NCBI RefSeq assembly: GCF_030247185.1
Contig: NC_080571.1
Location: 161,482,352 to 161,546,351 of the forward strand
From: Malaya genurostris
Taxonomy: Eukaryota; Arthropoda; Insecta; Diptera; Culicidae
Length of the DNA: 64,000 nt
Reading direction: 5' to 3'
A model generated the notes under the pieces. That model was not told the origin of the DNA. It saw only the letters and a program-made list of their open reading frames with translations, and did no database searches. Of this stretch, positions 48,682 to 63,197 are shown in pieces (positions within the stretch are counted from its first letter, which is position 1; each line of letters starts with the position of its first letter). A program made the translations under genes and the position numbers.

Positions 48682-50948
48682 GTTCAACTTCAAATACCAA
48701 CAACAAAATTAGAATCTGAAATCTGCATTGAGGAAATCTGTACAACATCTTTATTCTGTATGAAATTTGAATGCGCATGTAAAAATCCGTATAAATGGCA
48801 TCTCTGGATATAACTGCTTTAAATGTTCCTATAGTGATTTTCACTGTGGGCTACAAAAGATTGCGATGCGATAAGATAGCGACAAAATGCCGCAAAGATC
48901 GCGAAACTGTCATTCGCATCGATTCAACCCCTTCGAGACCACAAGCCAGAAAAAAAATATTTTTTAAATTGACCGTTACATTTATTATTAGGAAAACTTC
49001 AGTCATAATGAATTCATATTTGTAATGTGTATGTGGCAGATTACGGCTAAAACTTGCACGGATTTTTTAAGCGTGCCCTATTTATTTGACATAATGTACG
49101 ATTCAGACGATCCGCCTCCTTCCGTCACCGTCACCGGAACGTCAGCTTCCGTCAAAATTAGTTTAATACTTTCTTTACCGGAACGTTTACACGCTCCGTC
49201 CGTCAAGACGTTCCGTGACGGTGACGTTACGTGTGAATGGCTCCATTAGAATGCATTAATGTTGACGGTGCCGGTGACGGAGATTGACTGTGACAAAATA
49301 AGACGGATCGTCTGAATCGTACATAATGGTTATTTTGTGCTTAGTATGTTCCCTTTCCATTTATATTTTGTATTAATCGACGCCTTGGTTTTTAAAACCT
49401 CGTGCTTTATTCGATTGTGCTATTTTCTACTCTAAAAAGTTGGTCGTCTTTGACAGATATACATTTGTTGATGCTTTCGATGAACAATGAAATAACAATT
49501 GTCGCTAGGGAATTTCACCAGTTGAAAATGCAATTGGCCTCAATCCAACAGTCGATTAATTTTTCTTTTGATTCTAATGCTAGTTAATTTCAATACAACA
49601 GACAGCGAAGGGGTTAAAACAACTGTCTAATTTTCTGGCAGCGATGCCAGGTGAAATTTTAGGCGTCTGCGTTTTAGAAATGGTCCTATTCGACCTCAAT
49701 ATTTAGAAGTGTGACGAAAAAACCAAACGAAAACCCTACAGTGATAGCAAATGTCATTAAAATAGACAATTGTTTATAAAAATTTCGAAAATCTGCAAAA
49801 AAGTCTTAAGGTCTTAGGTCTTAAGGCTTAAGGTAGCGCTTCGCCGTGGTCAAGTCGAAGCGAGACAACTCACTGCTTCCTCTTGCTTTGTCGCCGAAAT
49901 TTCACTCTAAATTGCAAATTTCTCCAATACTAACCCGATTCACGAAAAATCAAAAACATACGATTGTAGGTAAATGATTTTACTATGCATTTGGCGTAAT
50001 ATTAGTTAGAAAGCTTTTCTTTCGCGAGATTTCGTGCGAGATACCTGAAACTGATACAAACGTATCCCCAGCGAACCGTTTTAGTTTTATTTATTCGAAC
50101 AGATCTACTGTTAAATTAAAAACTGGTATTAGGTTTTGCACGATGACGACACAAATGAACTGCCGATGAATCAAGTTCATCTTTGACAGTTGCCGTGAAC
50201 TTGTTTTGTTTTGCGACAGCAAGTTAAAAATTGAAAAATTCCTGTTAAAAACGTATTCCACAGTGAAAAGAACTAAAAAAATGGCCATGTATGTGTTTCC
50301 AGCATCAAGGAGCGATATATGTATAAATCTGTTGAGTGTGAGGCGACTTGCAATTTTTACATTCGAACGATAAGCTTCTGATGAACTTTTAAACTGTAAA
50401 CAAGTACACGTCGACTGTCAAAAAAACTCATTCTGTTTATTTTGTGAGGTTATGGCATGTTCGTGCAAATGCCACCCATCTGACACCGGTATGTGAGCAC
50501 CAGCCATTTGAAAGTATACCGATTACGTTGAGCCCCTCGCGTTTCGAGCCCCAAACACTGCGATGATTTGATACTCATCGCGACACTCAAACTGTGAAAA
50601 TTATCTTCACTAGATGTCTCAAAACATTGTCTGCTGTATTTTAGGTAATCCGACAAGTTATTGAGAGAGAGTCGACCCAAAATTCACTAATTTTCGTGCA
50701 CTAAACAAGGTAAACGCATAAAACAAATGTATTACTGTTTGTTTGTTTACGTTACAAACAGCTGATTTTGATCTCATTAAGATGGCGTCATGGCAGTGAG
50801 CCGTCATCACTCGTTACCAAAAATTGGGGAGATGCACTTCAGTTTATTTTGGGTAGGTTTTGACCCAAAATTAGGTAGCGGCTGATAAGAGTGTATTCAT
50901 TTTTACACTGAGCTAAATTCTCATTTTCACATTATATGATATTCTAAT

Positions 50949-51397
50949 AGCGGCCCTTACACGATCATTAGAAGTGTCATTACTAAAAAGTAATGGCACT
51001 TTTAATGATCGTGTAAGGTCTACGAGTTCAGTAATGACACGAGTAATGATGGAATTCCGGATTTTCCATCATTACCAACATTATTTCTTCTTCTTATTTT
51101 TTTGTAGAAGTGCTGAATATCTTTAGAACTATACGCGCAAAAATGACAAAGTGTAGATTTAAATTGTTAATATTTCATTAACCTTAACGTTTCAACGGCA
51201 AATCAAATTTACTTTCAGCTAAACGAAAATAAAAATATTGCTATTGTTATTGCTGGAGTAGTTACATATACTCATCATTAATAATGAACGTGTAATGCTA
51301 AAAAGTAATGATGTACAGTAATGCAGTAATGACGAGCGTTTGAGCAGAAGTGTCATTACTTAGTAATGACACTTTTAATGATCGTGTAAGGGCCGCT
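50949..51397. mobile_element. S3-1 foldback MITE, copy 1 (3-bp TSD AAT)
   Basis: AGCGGCCCTTACACGATCAT and its inverse are bordered by AAT at 50946-50948 and 51398-51400. The homologous sequence at 53061-53072 reads TCTAATGATTTT without it. The interior is full of TCATTACT/AGTAATGA repeats. The second copy is at 54403-54851. Confidence 0.9.
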
Positions 51398-51739
51398 AAT
51401 GATTTTTCACTATTAGTATTTCCATTGATAACTACAAAGTGTATTCAACATCATTATAAAGATATAAGATAATCTTATGAAACATAAAACTCTTCGTAAC
51501 GTTATTTTTACAAGATTTTCAGATAACGAATGAAATTTCCAGTCTGAGTCAAATTTATTGGCGCGCCCCTATAACCATTACTAGATATCCACACAACATA
51601 CATGGAAACAATTTATGAAGCGCATATTATATTCATTTCGAAATAATATAGATAGGTTTATCTATACCATATGACTAGTTTCATAAAATTTATATATTAC
51701 TTTTGATGGAGAACATCCCAGTTCTATATAGCACTTATA

Positions 51740-51980
51740 TAGGGTAACAGAGGTATTTTGGCCCACTTTAGGATTGATTTTATTTTGGACCACTTTATAA
51801 AAATATCCACCAAATATTGTAATATCTTTAAAAACCCCTTCCGCAATAGGTAATTTAATGTGATTAGCTTCAAATTGATGCAAAATGAGTTACTTAACAT
51901 TGATAAAATCCGATGAAATCGATAAAGTTTGTTAGGTGAGCCAAAATATATGAAGTGGCCAAAATACCTCTGTTACCCTA
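51740..51980. mobile_element. TA-7 foldback MITE (TAGGGTAACAG ends)
   Basis: TAGGGTAACAGAGGTATTTT and its inverse AAAATACCTCTGTTACCCTA lie between TA at 51738-51739 and 51981-51982. The second copy is at 55194-55434. Confidence 0.88.
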
Positions 51981-53331
51981 TAGATCGAATTATTGCTATT
52001 TGATTGAATAAGTGATACATATAAGATTCAAATGAATTAAAATACTGGGATAATGGTGCATACGGGAATCAAAAACAATAAATATAATTGTCTTATTAAA
52101 AACTTGTTATATTTCTCGTATGTTAAGAGTTTCATAATGAAAATTTATTTTAATGTTCCAACTACACTTACTTCTTTCGAACTGGCTGATTTCATCGGAT
52201 ATTTACAGTTACCAGACGAATCAGATGCACAACGAATCGGAAACTACTTCTTTTATTGAGGATTTGAGCTATACTAGTTGTTATGATATTTGCGAAGGAG
52301 AAGTAGGATCCCGAAACTATAAATAAATAATTTAAATCCTCTTATTAGACAGAAAGAATGATGAGACGTACCGGGTAATTATTTCATAATTCGTTAGGGC
52401 ATATCCATGAACGAAATTGAAAGAGCTGTCTTGTCAGCGATTTAAAATAACGGAACTTCCTAAAAACTGTCTGGAGCAGTTGATGAATATCGAGGACACA
52501 ACTCCTTCTTTAGCTTCAACTTGTATATGGTATTTTTATCAATATCATAAAGATTATGAAGATATAAAATTTATTGAACATCATTTAGATTGTATGTAGA
52601 GTTCCATTAAAGGTCATAAGTTGTCATATGTCTTTTGTAAAATACCATCTGTGTTCGATTCATAAGACATATTCAATGAATATAAATTATGTAATGAGTT
52701 AGGTTTCATCGGATTTCCATATACATTATATGGAATATTCTCATAACTTTCATTATGGTAACGTCTATTTAGATTTAACGTACACTTTAAATAAATATTA
52801 TAAGTTTCCATATACCTTCTATAAATTATATACTGCATTTGATTCATATGACAAATCTGATGATTATAGAATTATAGATAAGATTTTCATTTCAGTGTAG
52901 GGCATATTCAGGAGTGTTCTAGTTCTAGTTGCATAATTTATGTCAGTTTTAAAATGTAAATCTAGAAATTATTACAAAATAAACTGGCAGCCCCAGCAGC
53001 GTTTTATCTGTGTTTCAAATATACACTGAGCTAAATTTTCTTTTTCACATTATATGATATTCTAATGATTTTGCACTATTAGCATTTCCAATAATAGTTA
53101 CAAGATGTGTTCAACATCATGTCAAATATATGAGATAATCTTATGAAACATAAAACTGTTCTTAACGTTATTTTTACAAGATTTCCATATAACGAATAAA
53201 ATTTCCAGTCTGAGACAAATTTATTGGCGCGTCTTATAACCTTTACTAGATATCCGCACAACATACATTGGAACAATTTATGAAGCGCATATTATATTCA
53301 CTTCGAATTTATTTAGATAGATTCATATAGA

Positions 53332-53489
<158 letters not shown>

Positions 53490-54402
53490 CACTAACAACT
53501 TTACTAGTATTCCATTCGGTAAGGGAGCACATCATGATATTTGCAAAAGAGAAGTGAGATCCCGAGACTGAAAATAAAAAAATTAGTCTTACTAGACAGA
53601 TAGAGTAATGAAATGTACCGGATATATATTTCATGGTCCGTTAACGCATATCCTTGAACGAAGTTGGATGAGCTGTCTTGTCAGCGATTTAAAATTACTT
53701 TTAAACGTATTCCACAGTGAAAAGAACTAAAAAAATGGCCATGTATGTGTTTCCAGCATCAAGGAGCGATATATGTATAAATCTGTTGAGTGTGAGGCGA
53801 CTTGCAATTTTTACATTCGAACGATAAGCTTCTGATGAACTTTTAAACTGTAAACAAGTACACGTCGACTGTCAAAAAAACTCATTCTGTTTATTTTGTG
53901 AGGTTATGGCATGTTCGTGCAAATGCCACCCATCTGACACCGGTATGTGAGCACCAGCCATTTGAAAGTATACCGATTACGTTGAGCCCCTCGCGTTTCG
54001 AGCCCCAAACACTGCGATGATTTGATACTCATCGCGACACTCAAACTGTGAAAATTATCTTCACTAGATGTCTCAAAACATTGTCTGCTGTATTTTAGGT
54101 AATCCGACAAGTTATTGAGAGAGAGTCGACCCAAAATTCACTAATTTTCGTGCACTAAACAAGGTAAACGCATAAAACAAATGTATTACTGTTTGTTTGT
54201 TTACGTTACAAACAGCTGATTTTGATCTCATTAAGATGGCGTCATGGCAGTGAGCCGTCATCACTCGTTACCAAAAATTGGGGAGATGCACTTCAGTTTA
54301 TTTTGGGTAGGTTTTGACCCAAAATTAGGTAGCGGCTGATAAGAGTGTATTCATTTTTACACTGAGCTAAATTCTCATTTTCACATTATATGATATTCTA
54401 AT

Positions 54403-54851
54403 AGCGGCCCTTACACGATCATTAGAAGTGTCATTACTAAAAAGTAATGGCACTTTTAATGATCGTGTAAGGTCTACGAGTTCAGTAATGACACGAGTAA
54501 TGATGGAATTCCGGATTTTCCATCATTACCAACATTATTTCTTCTTCTTATTTTTTTGTAGAAGTGCTGAATATCTTTAGAACTATACGCGCAAAAATGA
54601 CAAAGTGTAGATTTAAATTGTTAATATTTCATTAACCTTAACGTTTCAACGGCAAATCAAATTTACTTTCAGCTAAACGAAAATAAAAATATTGCTATTG
54701 TTATTGCTGGAGTAGTTACATATACTCATCATTAATAATGAACGTGTAATGCTAAAAAGTAATGATGTACAGTAATGCAGTAATGACGAGCGTTTGAGCA
54801 GAAGTGTCATTACTTAGTAATGACACTTTTAATGATCGTGTAAGGGCCGCT
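54403..54851. mobile_element. S3-1 foldback MITE, copy 2
   Basis: It was carried along by the 3.45-kb tandem duplication and is identical in length to 50949-51397. Confidence 0.88.
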
Positions 54852-55193
54852 AATGATTTTTCACTATTAGTATTTCCATTGATAACTACAAAGTGTATTC
54901 AACATCATTATAAAGATATAAGATAATCTTATGAAACATAAAACTCTTCGTAACGTTATTTTTACAAGATTTTCAGATAACGAATGAAATTTCCAGTCTG
55001 AGTCAAATTTATTGGCGCGCCCCTATAACCATTACTAGATATCCACACAACATACATGGAAACAATTTATGAAGCGCATATTATATTCATTTCGAAATAA
55101 TATAGATAGGTTTATCTATACCATATGACTAGTTTCATAAAATTTATATATTACTTTTGATGGAGAACATCCCAGTTCTATATAGCACTTATA

Positions 55194-55434
55194 TAGGGTA
55201 ACAGAGGTATTTTGGCCCACTTTAGGATTGATTTTATTTTGGACCACTTTATAAAAATATCCACCAAATATTGTAATATCTTTAAAAACCCCTTCCGCAA
55301 TAGGTAATTTAATGTGATTAGCTTCAAATTGATGCAAAATGAGTTACTTAACATTGATAAAATCCGATGAAATCGATAAAGTTTGTTAGGTGAGCCAAAA
55401 TATATGAAGTGGCCAAAATACCTCTGTTACCCTA
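55194..55434. mobile_element. TA-7 foldback MITE, copy 2
   Basis: It is the duplicate of 51740-51980, with the same TA borders. Confidence 0.87.
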
Positions 55435-56777
55435 TAGATCGAATTATTGCTATTTGATTGAATAAGTGATACATATAAGATTCAAATGAATTAAAATACT
55501 GGGATAATGGTGCATACGGGAATCAAAAACAATAAATATAATTGTCTTATTAAAAACTTGTTATATTTCTCGTATGTTAAGAGTTTCATAATGAAAATTT
55601 ATTTTAATGTTCCAACTACACTTACTTCTTTCGAACTGGCTGATTTCATCGGATATTTACAGTTACCAGACGAATCAGATGCACAACGAATCGGAAACTA
55701 CTTCTTTTATTGAGGATTTGAGCTATACTAGTTGTTATGATATTTGCGAAGGAGAAGTAGGATCCCGAAACTATAAATAAATAATTTAAATCCTCTTATT
55801 AGACAGAAAGAATGATGAGACGTACCGGGTAATTATTTCATAATTCGTTAGGGCATATCCATGAACGAAATTGAAAGAGCTGTCTTGTCAGCGATTTAAA
55901 ATAACGGAACTTCCTAAAAACTGTCTGGAGCAGTTGATGAATATCGAGGACACAACTCCTTCTTTAGCTTCAACTTGTATATGGTATTTTTATCAATATC
56001 ATAAAGATTATGAAGATATAAAATTTATTGAACATCATTTAGATTGTATGTAGAGTTCCATTAAAGGTCATAAGTTGTCATATGTCTTTTGTAAAATACC
56101 ATCTGTGTTCGATTCATAAGACATATTCAATGAATATAAATTATGTAATGAGTTAGGTTTCATCGGATTTCCATATACATTATATGGAATATTCTCATAA
56201 CTTTCATTATGGTAACGTCTATTTAGATTTAACGTACACTTTAAATAAATATTATAAGTTTCCATATACCTTCTATAAATTATATACTGCATTTGATTCA
56301 TATGACAAATCTGATGATTATAGATAAGATTTTCATTTCAGTGTAGGGCATATTCAGGAGTGTTCTAGTTCTAGATGCATAATTTATGTCAGTTTTAAAA
56401 TGTAAATCTAGAAATTATTACAAAATAAACTGGCAGCCCCAGCAGCGTTTTATCTGTGTTTCAAATATACACTGAGCTAAATTTTCTTTTTCACATTATA
56501 TGATATTCTAATGATTTTGCACTATTAGCATTTCCAATAATAGTTACAAGATGTGTTCAACATCATGTCAAATATATGAGATAATCTTATGAAACATAAA
56601 ACTGTTCTTAACGTTATTTTTACAAGATTTCCATATAACGAATAAAATTTCCAGTCTGAGACAAATTTATTGGCGCGTCTTATAACCTTTACTAGATATC
56701 CGCACAACATACATTGGAACAATTTATGAAGCGCATATTATATTCACTTCGAATTTATTTAGATAGATTCATATAGA

Positions 56778-57027
<250 letters not shown>

Positions 57028-58156
57028 CACTAACAACTTTACTAGTATTCCATTCGGTAAGGGAGCACATCATGATATTTGCAAAAGAGAAGTGAGATCC
57101 CGAGACTGAAAATAAAAAAATTAGTCTTACTAGACAGATAGAGTAATGAAATGTACCGGATATATATTTCATGGTCCGTTAACGCATATCCTTGAACGAA
57201 GTTGGATGAGCTGTCTTGTCAGCGATTTAAAATTACATTGAGATGCGGAACTTCCTGAAAAAAAATGGTCTGGAGCAGTTAATGAATGTCGAGGACACAA
57301 CTATTCACGACTTTCATCGGATTTCCATATAAATTATATGGGATATTTTTATAACTTTCATTATGATAACGTCCATTTAGATTTGACGTACACATTAAAT
57401 AAAGATTATAAGTTTCCATATAATTTCTATGAATTATATTCTGCATATGATTCATATGACAAATCTAATGAATATAAATAAGATTTTCATTTCAGTGTAG
57501 AAAAAACTAAGACAAGACCTGACATCTGGGGGGGCTGCTTTTGTTCCAAAATGGACCAGTTTCTAAGGGCATATTCAGGAGTGTTTTAGTTCTAGATGCA
57601 TAATTTATGTCAGTTTTAAAATTTAAATCTAGAAATTACAACAAAATAAACTGGTAGCCCCAGCAGCGTTTTATCTGTGCTTCAAATATAGAAAAAATAG
57701 AACGGCAGTATATACCAGTTTTAAATTTGACAGTAGAACTGGTCGAAAAAATAAAACTAAAACGGATTGCTGGGGATACGTTTGTTTCAGTTTCATTTAC
57801 ATTATAGACCACCCATATGAATCTTGCAGCTGCTGAATTTGCTCTAATTGGCCGATTTTGATGTTGCCATCTGCACATTGTGAAAAGAAAAAATTTTTGC
57901 AGGGTACGGGAGGAATGATGCCAAGTATAAAGAAAATCAGAAAACAAATTTATTAAAATATATAATTTTCGGAGAATGTTTCACTTTTCTTCAATCTCAT
58001 TGGTAATAAATGTTTATAGTGACAGGACTGTGTAATTAAAATAGACACTCAAGCCATTTTTCTTTTAGTGAATTAATTACCAAAAAAGAATTAGTAACCA
58101 AAAAAGATTTGTTAAATTAGTGTAAAATCGAAATTGTGTTTAGTTTAACGAGAAGA

Positions 58157-59246
58157 ATGAACTGTTGTGTTCCACACTGTGGCCGCATTAAGCATTTCTA
58201 TCCAAACCTGACTTTTTCCGATTTCCAAAAGATCCGGCAATACGTCAACAATGGATTCGATTTTTCGTTCAACGTGAGATATTTTGTGTTTTGTCATCAA
58301 AGCTCAATTAATTGTTTTTAAGCATTAATATATAATGAAGAAATGCATTCACCAAAACATGTTTTATATTCATTTCAAATCAAAAACCTAAAGTCCAAAA
58401 ATATAAATGTAATAATTTTTTCCTAGCATAGTTATAAAAAAAAATTTGTAAATATGGCTACACTGTAGCCGATACGCTGGTATTTATTCCACAGGGCGAA
58501 AATAACGAGAAGGATGATTCGGAACAGAGATGCCAGATATTTTCATAGAAAATCTGTATTGATTCGTATAGAATATCTGTATTTATCTGTATTCGCTAAT
58601 AAAATGAAATTTCTACAATACAATTATGTTAAAAGGTGTTATTCCAATAGATTATGGTTATAGAGTGCTACATTAAATTTCATATCTTATATTATATTCA
58701 TCGACGAAATTTTATAGTTTTTTCCTATCAACAACAATTGAATTATGGTGCCATATACTTGTCTAATTTGAAAATGTTCACTTCATAAGTTGAGATGGAT
58801 TTCCAAAACCCAATATGCAACGTCGAGTCAGGTAATACAACTGTCAGTCTGGCAATAATGTTTCATGATGCCAAGACCTGTCTAACTTTTAAGTTCAATT
58901 TAGTTACAAATTTTAATATAAATGGATTTCAGTGTTCTTCATTAAATATCTGCACAAAAAATATATATATTTCAAAAAGTGATTTGTACGTTGATTCCTA
59001 AACGTTTATCTCGTCATTGCAATCAAATACTAATAGATAGTTCAATTTTTTCCTTAATACTTTTGGTGAAATCTGTATAAGTCCGTATTAAATTTAAGAA
59101 ATCTGTAAGAAATTTGTACTCTGTATTAAATCTGTATGCGCATGTAAAAATCTGTATAATACAGATAAATCTGTATAAATGGCATCTCTGATTCGGAAGG
59201 AAGAATAAGAAGCCAGTTGTCAGGTCTTGTCTTAGAGCAAAGGTAA
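58157..59246 (+). pseudogene. Candidate two-exon gene start interrupted by hAT-2 (tentative)
   Basis: ATG at 58157 opens MNCCVPHCGRIKHFYPNLTF, then SDFQKIRQYVNNGFDFSFN, with GTGAGA at 58274. An acceptor TTATTCCACAG ends at 58494. In phase, GENNEKDDSE follows up to hAT-2. After the MITE the frame resumes as GRIRSQLSGLVLEQ and reaches another donor GTAAGA near 59245. The CCVPHC start recalls THAP zinc-finger proteins, but later THAP residues are not seen. Against this model, SQLSGLVLE overlaps sequence resembling the S8-1 terminus, and a mate lies at 57508. Low confidence. Confidence 0.3.
58525..59190. mobile_element. hAT-2 MITE (CAGAGATGCCA ends, exact 8-bp TSD)
   Basis: CAGAGATGCCAGATATTTTC and (reverse) CAGAGATGCCATTTATACAG lie between ATTCGGAA at 58517-58524 and 59191-59198. 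The interior repeats AATCTGTAT. A 68-codon frame inside is not a gene. Confidence 0.93.
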
Positions 59247-60417
<1,171 letters not shown>

Positions 60418-60630
60418 TGTTATGTTATACTAGTTCTCAAGAGAGAGTTTGACTCGAGAGAGAAAGAAGAGAAATTCATGTTAGAAACGAAGTTAGGTCT
60501 GAGATAATAAAGTCATTATTAGTTTGTACTTCAGCTTTATTAGACGTTTTTTTATTGAGTAGTTAGACGGTTCTACAGTTTGCTTTGATTTATCGGCATT
60601 TTGAAGTTGTTTCAACTGGCGACGAGGATT
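60418..60630 (+). mobile_element. Possible solo/remnant LTR with primer-binding-like site
   Basis: It begins TGTTATGTTATACTAG, contains GATAATAAAGTC (polyadenylation-like), and ends TTGTTTCA followed by ACTGGCGACGAGGATTAAT. That junction recalls Ty3/gypsy LTR-to-leader borders. No second LTR and no gag or pol is present nearby. Confidence 0.3.
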
Positions 60631-61185
60631 AATCAGGTTTTGTTGGAGTAATTTTCCGGAATTATTTGACAAAAAAAAACGTTTTACACCTGCGTTTATC
60701 CTGGGAAAAGACAGCAGATTTTGTAAGTGCGTTACATGTTCTAAAAAAAGCCTTTGTTCATTTTCAACAAAAAAAGGTGTTCATAAAAGCGCTTTTTGTA
60801 TATTATACTTTTGATTTATCGCGTTCTCATTAATGGTGGAGTGAGAAAAATTTTATACTTGGAAGTTTTTTAAACGTGAATACGACTTACTTTACTATGA
60901 GGCGCCTTTTCAAAATTCATCATGAGTGATAAGTTTTTGATTGCGATTACAGCGGTTTGTATCAAAGATAACATCATAATTCTCACATAGGACTGCCCCT
61001 TGTACTTTTTTCGTATTTACGTCATTTAGCTATGTCTCTGACATTACACATCCGTGATTTTTAATTTCGTTTTCAGCTTTTATTTCTTATAAAAGAAAAT
61101 CACATTGTTCATTATTCTAGTTCAGCAAGCTTGATTCTTACGCCACTTTGTTTTGCTTTTTTGTCTCAGTGTAATAGTTTGCTGT
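60631..61185. other. AT-rich stretch, nothing recognised
   Basis: No frame or repeat is supported. If the LTR call is right, this could be eroded leader. Confidence 0.35.
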
Positions 61186-61189
61186 TCGG

Positions 61190-61977
61190 CAAATATGCCA
61201 GATATTTTCATAGCAAGTCTGTATTGCTTCGTATAAAAAAATCTGTATTAATCTGTATTCACTAAAAAATGTTATTGATGTTATTCCAATAAATTGTGGT
61301 TGTAGGATGATAGATTCGATCAGTCATTGCTGCGCTCACAAAAATATTTAACGACGAAACTTCATAGTTTTTTTTTTATATTTTATCCACAATTTTATTT
61401 ATTTATCTAGTTTGAAATTGTTGACTTCAAAATTAAACATGAAATTTCAGTGAACAATACGCAATGTCAAGTCCTGTCATACAACTCTCAGTTTGACAGA
61501 TGCCATTACTTCCTTGAATATCAGTTCAAATTGGTTTCAACATGTAATATAAATGGATATCACAACAGATTTACATATTGATTTGTGATTTGTCCGTTGT
61601 TTGAAAGCCTTTTACCTCATCACTGGAATCAAATACTAAAACATAGCTCAGACAAAAAATTTTCATGATGCCATTACTTCCTTGAATATTAGTTCAAATT
61701 GGTTTCAACATATAATATAAATGGATATCACAACAGATTCACATTATGATTTGTGATTTGTCCGTTGTTTGAAAGCCTTTTACCTCATCACTGGAATCAA
61801 ATACTAAAACATGGCTCAGACAAAAAAGTTCAATTTTTCTTTCTTACTTTTTGCGAAATCTGTATAAATCTGTATTAAATTGAGGAAATCTGTATAAAAT
61901 GTGTACTCTGTATTAAATCTGTATGAGCATGTAAAAATCTGTATAATAAAGACAAATCTGTATAAACGGCATCTCTG
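61190..61977. mobile_element. hAT-2 second copy, diverged, with internal 168-bp duplication
   Basis: The left end CAAATATGCCAGATATTTTC and right end TATAAACGGCATCTCTG match 58525-59190. No TSD remains. 61501-61668 is repeated at 61669-61836 (TGCCATTACTTCCTTGAATA). Confidence 0.8.
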
Positions 61978-61997
61978 GTCACTAGGTTTTTTACCGT

Positions 61998-62640
61998 CAC
62001 TGCTAACCTCAATCGGATGAACACTTTTTGACAGTCCAGCAGTACTGTTTGTAAACAGAAATTTCTTTTGTTTGTTTATTGACAAATTGGATCAGACCAT
62101 TTACGGTCCGTATCACCTAAATAAAGTTTCAAAACATGTGTTCACGATTGAATACGGTTCGTTTTTGATAATTATTAAATAAAAGTGACTAGTTGCAAAG
62201 TGTAAAGATGATTGTTTTAGATGTGCTCTTCGATTTTTGTTTAAGCTTGTTTGTAAACAGTACCGCTGAACTGTCAAGGATGAATAATTGTTCATTTGTG
62301 TCGTCACGATAAAAAACCTAACTGCTAACTTTAATCGGATGAACACATTTTGACAGTTCAGCAGTACTGTTTGTAAACAGAGATATTTTGTTTGTCTGTT
62401 AATAAATTGGATGAGAGCATTTTCGGTCCATATCGCCTAAAAAAAGTACTAAAACATTTGCTCACGATTGAATACGGTTTGTTTTTGAGATTTATTGAAT
62501 AAAAGTGACTAGTTGCAAAGTGTAAAGATGATTGTTTGAAATGTGTTCTTCGATTTTTGTTCAAGCTTGTTTGTAAACAGTACCGCTGAACTGTCAAGGA
62601 TGAATTTTTGTTCATTCGTGACGTCGCGATAAAAAATTCA
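61998..62640. repeat. Two diverged tandem foldback repeats, ~322-bp period
   Basis: Each unit starts TGCTAAC near AATCGGATGAACAC (62001, 62323). Each holds an inverted pair TTGACAGTYCAGCAGTACTG and CAGTACCGCTGAACTGTCAA about 220 bp apart. Confidence 0.85.
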
Positions 62641-62873
62641 ATGAATAGACGTTGCATGACGTCTTCGAAGTGCTCAGCATGTGAAAGTAAATATTGAAGC
62701 ATAGCAGTTTCATCGCATGTTATATACATAAAAAAGCAGTCATTTGCATATTTTGCTGGGATCTGAGCAACGAAAACAAACATTTGTGTTCTGATTGTAA
62801 CTGAGTTTGTTGCGACGAAGGCACAAACTTCTGCCAATGGAAATATAAACTGACAAGTGATTTTATTCCACAT
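62640..62873 (-). other. Open frame of unknown nature upstream of the foldbacks
   Basis: The minus-strand frame from ATG 62873 reads MWNKITCQFIFPLAEVCAFV and later YITCDETAMLQYLLSHAEHF. It then runs into repeat DNA. It is longer than chance neighbours but unrecognised, so it may be a captured fragment or noise. Confidence 0.25.
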
Positions 62874-62879
62874 AATTAA

Positions 62880-63197
62880 TTTTTTATGTCGAAGGATTTG
62901 ATCTACGAGTATAATTTGTTTGAAGTGCTGAAGCCAATTTCAATTCCGGTGAAAACAGATTAAGGTACGTGATTTTTTTTTACCAAAAGCTTTCGTTATG
63001 TTCTAATTGTATATTTATTTGCCATACAATATTATTTTACACTATCTGACAATGCTCATTTGGTGATTTTTTGTTTACATATTTTAAAAAGAATGTCCGT
63101 GTCAACGACCGTCGAAACTTACCTGCCGAATTCAATACCTTTTGCTCAATACATTGAACAACTTGAATTCGTTTTCATCAACAACAATGAAAATGCT
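62880..63197. other. AT-rich stretch, nothing recognised
   Basis: No feature could be supported. Confidence 0.35.

Larger units (their letters stand above)
44821..50053 (+). repeat. 2.6-kb direct tandem duplication
   Basis: Copy 1 is 44821-47430 and copy 2 is 47431-50053. Copy 2 has an extra 14-bp AATAATAAATAGTA-like stretch near 48570, and the two are otherwise nearly identical. The joint reads CCTGAAACTG/ACAGACAGG. Each copy holds most of S7-1, the 46.5-kb GC-rich foldback and a TTAA-1 end. Paired small frames in the two copies only reflect the duplication. Confidence 0.92.
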
